Below are positions 34,662-36,289 of a DNA stretch of 36,289 nt, piece after piece. Source of the DNA: Vibrio sagamiensis NBRC 104589 (GTDB lineage: Bacteria; Pseudomonadota; Gammaproteobacteria; Enterobacterales; Vibrionaceae). The notes beneath the pieces were generated by a model. That model was given only the letters and a program-made list of their open reading frames with translations, was not told the DNA's origin and did no database searches. The DNA lies in the NCBI RefSeq assembly GCF_007990935.1, contig NZ_BJXJ01000039.1, positions 1-36,289 on the forward strand. Direction: 5' to 3'. Numbering within the stretch: the stretch's first letter is position 1; every line of letters begins with the position of its first letter. The translations under genes were made by a program, and so were the position numbers.

Positions 34662-35195
34662 TACATATAAAAAGCCACTTCAACATTTGACGGAATGAAG
34701 CTTAAAGAAGGCCCCCCGCTTTTCTCTAAATGTACCCTTTGAATGCAAGTTACGTTGTAACAATAATTGAGGTTGCTAGAGTATTTATAATGATTAGAGG
34801 AAGTAGATAGCAAAATTCTGGATAGGTTATGTTTATTGAAGCATTAAATAAAACACCATTTGGTTGAGAAAGCCAAATCACTTTTTGTCAATATAAAGGC
34901 AGGGAGTTGACCGATTTATGTTGACGTTGTTCATATTGAAATCGAAATATAAAATCACTTAACTTCGTCTAAGTCGTTTTGATATCTTGAGTAAAGATCT
35001 GTTCTCTAATTAACATAAATGAATGATTTTTTACCTGTTCTACTGTTTAATTAGCTCGGAACTACTTCTAAAATATTTAAAGCCTTGATTGACATTAATA
35101 GCTCGCCTTTCGAAGGTGAGGTTTGGTTCATCGTTAACTTATTAATGGTGAGCTCAAACTAATTTTTTAAAGCTCTAAAAACGTATCCCATTCAA
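34662..35195. other. Intergenic region between convergent genes
   Basis: AT-rich, with no recognisable gene. It contains a terminator-like hairpin at 34859-34886 and another stem-loop at 35102-35120 (CTCGCCTT-TCG-AAGGTGAG, one wobble pair), either of which could end transcription from the two sides. Confidence 0.4.
34859..34886 (+). terminator. Candidate terminator after the modification locus
   Basis: TTTGGTT and AGCCAAA form a 7-base stem (one G-T pair) with loop GAGAA, followed by TCACTTTTT. It lies about 200 bases beyond the oxygenase stop. Confidence 0.4.
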
Positions 35196-35657
35196 TCAAG
35201 CAGAACGAAGTTGTTGACGTACTGCCATTAGAATCTTCCCTAAGTGGTTCTTACCCGTTCCATTTCCTCCATCTCCCCAAAAGTTGTCTTTGGGAGAATG
35301 CTCTTTGATCACTGAGTCCCCAGTATTTGCAAGTGATTGAGCCAATTGGGGATTCTGTTTAAATTTTTCGGTCACAATGAATTTCATAACATCAATACGA
35401 ATATCGTACCAATCATCTCTTACATGTTTTTCATGTTGTCGGCTCAAAGCAAATGCTTCAGCGGGTGTGCTGGCCCGGAAAATAGTATTTCTCAAATAAT
35501 CAGGAACAAACTTCATCGCTTGATAATAATGCTCACTGGTTGCCCACATTTGACCATTCACTTTAATAGGGCAGATTGAAAAATTTGAAAGGTATCCATT
35601 TGGATCTTGTGGTTCATAAAACAGTATCTCTTTCGCTTGAATCTCAGATTTTGACAT
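35196..35657 (-). CDS. NADAR family N-glycosidase-like protein (YbiA-like)
   Basis: A 153-residue NADAR/DUF1768 protein. Hallmarks are YLSNFSICPIKVNGQMWATSEHYYQAMKF near the start (YxSNFxxxPixxxGxxwxtsEHyfQaxKf), and near the end DNFWGDGGNGTGKNHLGKILMAVR (wGxgxdgxGxNxLGxiLMxvR). Relatives include E. coli YbiA and plant COSA domains, which hydrolyse riboflavin-pathway intermediates or act on ADP-ribose. NADAR genes are also common in accessory and defence-related regions. The start at 35657 is supported by AAGGAGAAGG just upstream. A longer frame to 35723 exists without such a site. It is a single gene transcribed leftward. Confidence 0.88.
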   Translation of the reverse strand: MSKSEIQAKEILFYEPQDPNGYLSNFSICPIKVNGQMWATSEHYYQAMKFVPDYLRNTIFRASTPAEAFALSRQHEKHVRDDWYDIRIDVMKFIVTEKFKQNPQLAQSLANTGDSVIKEHSPKDNFWGDGGNGTGKNHLGKILMAVRQQLRSA

Positions 35658-35963
35658 GACCTTCTCCTTGTCGATGATACCGTTAAAATTAGTGGTGTTG
35701 TGTATAGCTGTCAAATAAGGCATAGCCCCGAGTAGGGTCCATCAAACTTTAATATATACCCATTTTGATACCTTATTCACTTCAGTCTAACCATTGCTTG
35801 CAAATATCTGATGTAAAGAAAAAGTACTTAATTATCTGCATATCAAAAAGTTCTTCATATTTACATAAAACTAACATTAATTGCTAAAGATTGTGTAGAT
35901 ATCGTACTATTTATGCATGAAAATGTATTTGTGACTTTTTATCTTTATTTCTCAAGGTTTCTT

Positions 35964-36289
35964 ATGATGGATAAAATTAATACAAAAATAGTGCTTGTAG
36001 GCACATTGTTAGGTGGCGCGATAAGCTCAATGGTTAAATCTGGAGCTGAATCTCCAATGCCTCCCCGTATACCAGGCGAAGCTTCTCCACCTGCAGTAAA
36101 TATAAACGAGTGGGGGCAATGGTTTGGAATTGATGCCCATTCTTTAGATTATGTTTACCAAACAGTGACCGTTCCAGGAGCGGTCGTTCTTTATCACTGG
36201 TTGTTTAGCTTTATTTTTGCATTTGTCTATATCGCTTTATCGGCTTGCTGGCCAAAAGTAAGATTGTGGTTTGGTGCTGTTTATGGTTT
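35964..36289 (+). CDS. YagU-like (DUF1440) inner-membrane protein, 5' part
   Basis: The frame from ATG 35964 (AAGG at 35954-35957) stays open to the right edge, giving 108 residues of an incomplete protein. It opens with a membrane helix (TKIVLVGTLLGGAISSMVKSGAE), then PMPPRIPGE...PPAVN, WGQWFGIDAHSLDYVYQ, a second helix (LYHWLFSFIFAFVYIALSACW) and PKVRLWFGAVYG. These match YagU/DUF1440 proteins (VKWGAExPxPPR, LGIDxxxxxYxF, FAxxYxxxAExxPxIxLWQGxxFG). YagU has been linked to acid resistance in E. coli. The C-terminal third lies beyond the window. Confidence 0.8.
   Translation, partial: MMDKINTKIVLVGTLLGGAISSMVKSGAESPMPPRIPGEASPPAVNINEWGQWFGIDAHSLDYVYQTVTVPGAVVLYHWLFSFIFAFVYIALSACWPKVRLWFGAVYG

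Overview
The window reads as a mosaic plasmid (or plasmid-like accessory replicon) of a marine gammaproteobacterium, most likely a Vibrionaceae member (Vibrio, Photobacterium or Aliivibrio). The evidence is an iteron/Rep_3 replicon, a second ColE2-type replicase, a tripartite alpha-pore-forming toxin set resembling the Vibrio cholerae Mak proteins, and AT-rich DNA with several decayed gene fragments. No rRNA, intact tRNA, CRISPR array or intact insertion sequence was seen.

Layout. 1-0.5 kb: 3' part of a broken GEVED-domain surface protein on the minus strand. 1.4-3.1 kb: Rep_3 initiator with a downstream array of about 11 iterons, an AT-rich stretch and DnaA boxes. 3.5-4.8 kb: DUF819 membrane protein (minus). 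5.8-10.3 kb: a tight, very AT-rich four-gene operon (TauD-like oxygenase, ATP-grasp enzyme, multidrug/oligosaccharide flippase-like exporter, PaaK-like adenylating enzyme) that looks like an undescribed small-molecule pathway. 10.5-12.0 kb: divergent SnoaL-like protein and LysR regulator. 12.0-13.2 kb: decayed DNA including an IS6-like transposase remnant. 13.2-14.4 kb: ColE2-type replicase. 14.9-17.0 kb: NusG/RfaH-like factor with a shortened KOW region, a DUF2235 hydrolase and a small membrane-anchored protein.

17.9-21.0 kb: three consecutive alpha-helical pore-forming toxin subunits. 21.1-26.3 kb: an orphan acyl carrier protein, an OmpA-like barrel and a 1392-residue lipoprotein built of Ig-like super-repeats plus an RCC1-like propeller. 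26.9-27.8 kb: a DUF4255/Pvc16-like remnant and a phage-type lysozyme. 28.07-28.15 kb: a remnant of the start of a second copy of the middle toxin gene. 28.2-34.7 kb: two large paralogous proteins (one with a membrane segment and coiled coil, the other with a 70-residue alternating Asp/Val tract), a borosin-type peptide backbone alpha-N-methyltransferase fused to a large unknown C-terminal domain, and a 2-oxoglutarate/Fe(II) oxygenase. 35.2-36.3 kb: NADAR protein (minus) and a YagU-like membrane protein that runs off the right edge.

The most notable unit is the toxin locus together with the borosin-like locus. Both have similar, less AT-rich coding sequence, and the toxin-gene remnant sits exactly in front of the second locus. 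This suggests one ancestral cluster that was duplicated and then interrupted. A Mak-like toxin system with RiPP-style protein modification (backbone N-methylation and probably hydroxylation), and possibly a very acidic Val-Asp substrate tract, is to my knowledge undescribed. The link between the enzymes and a substrate is inference.
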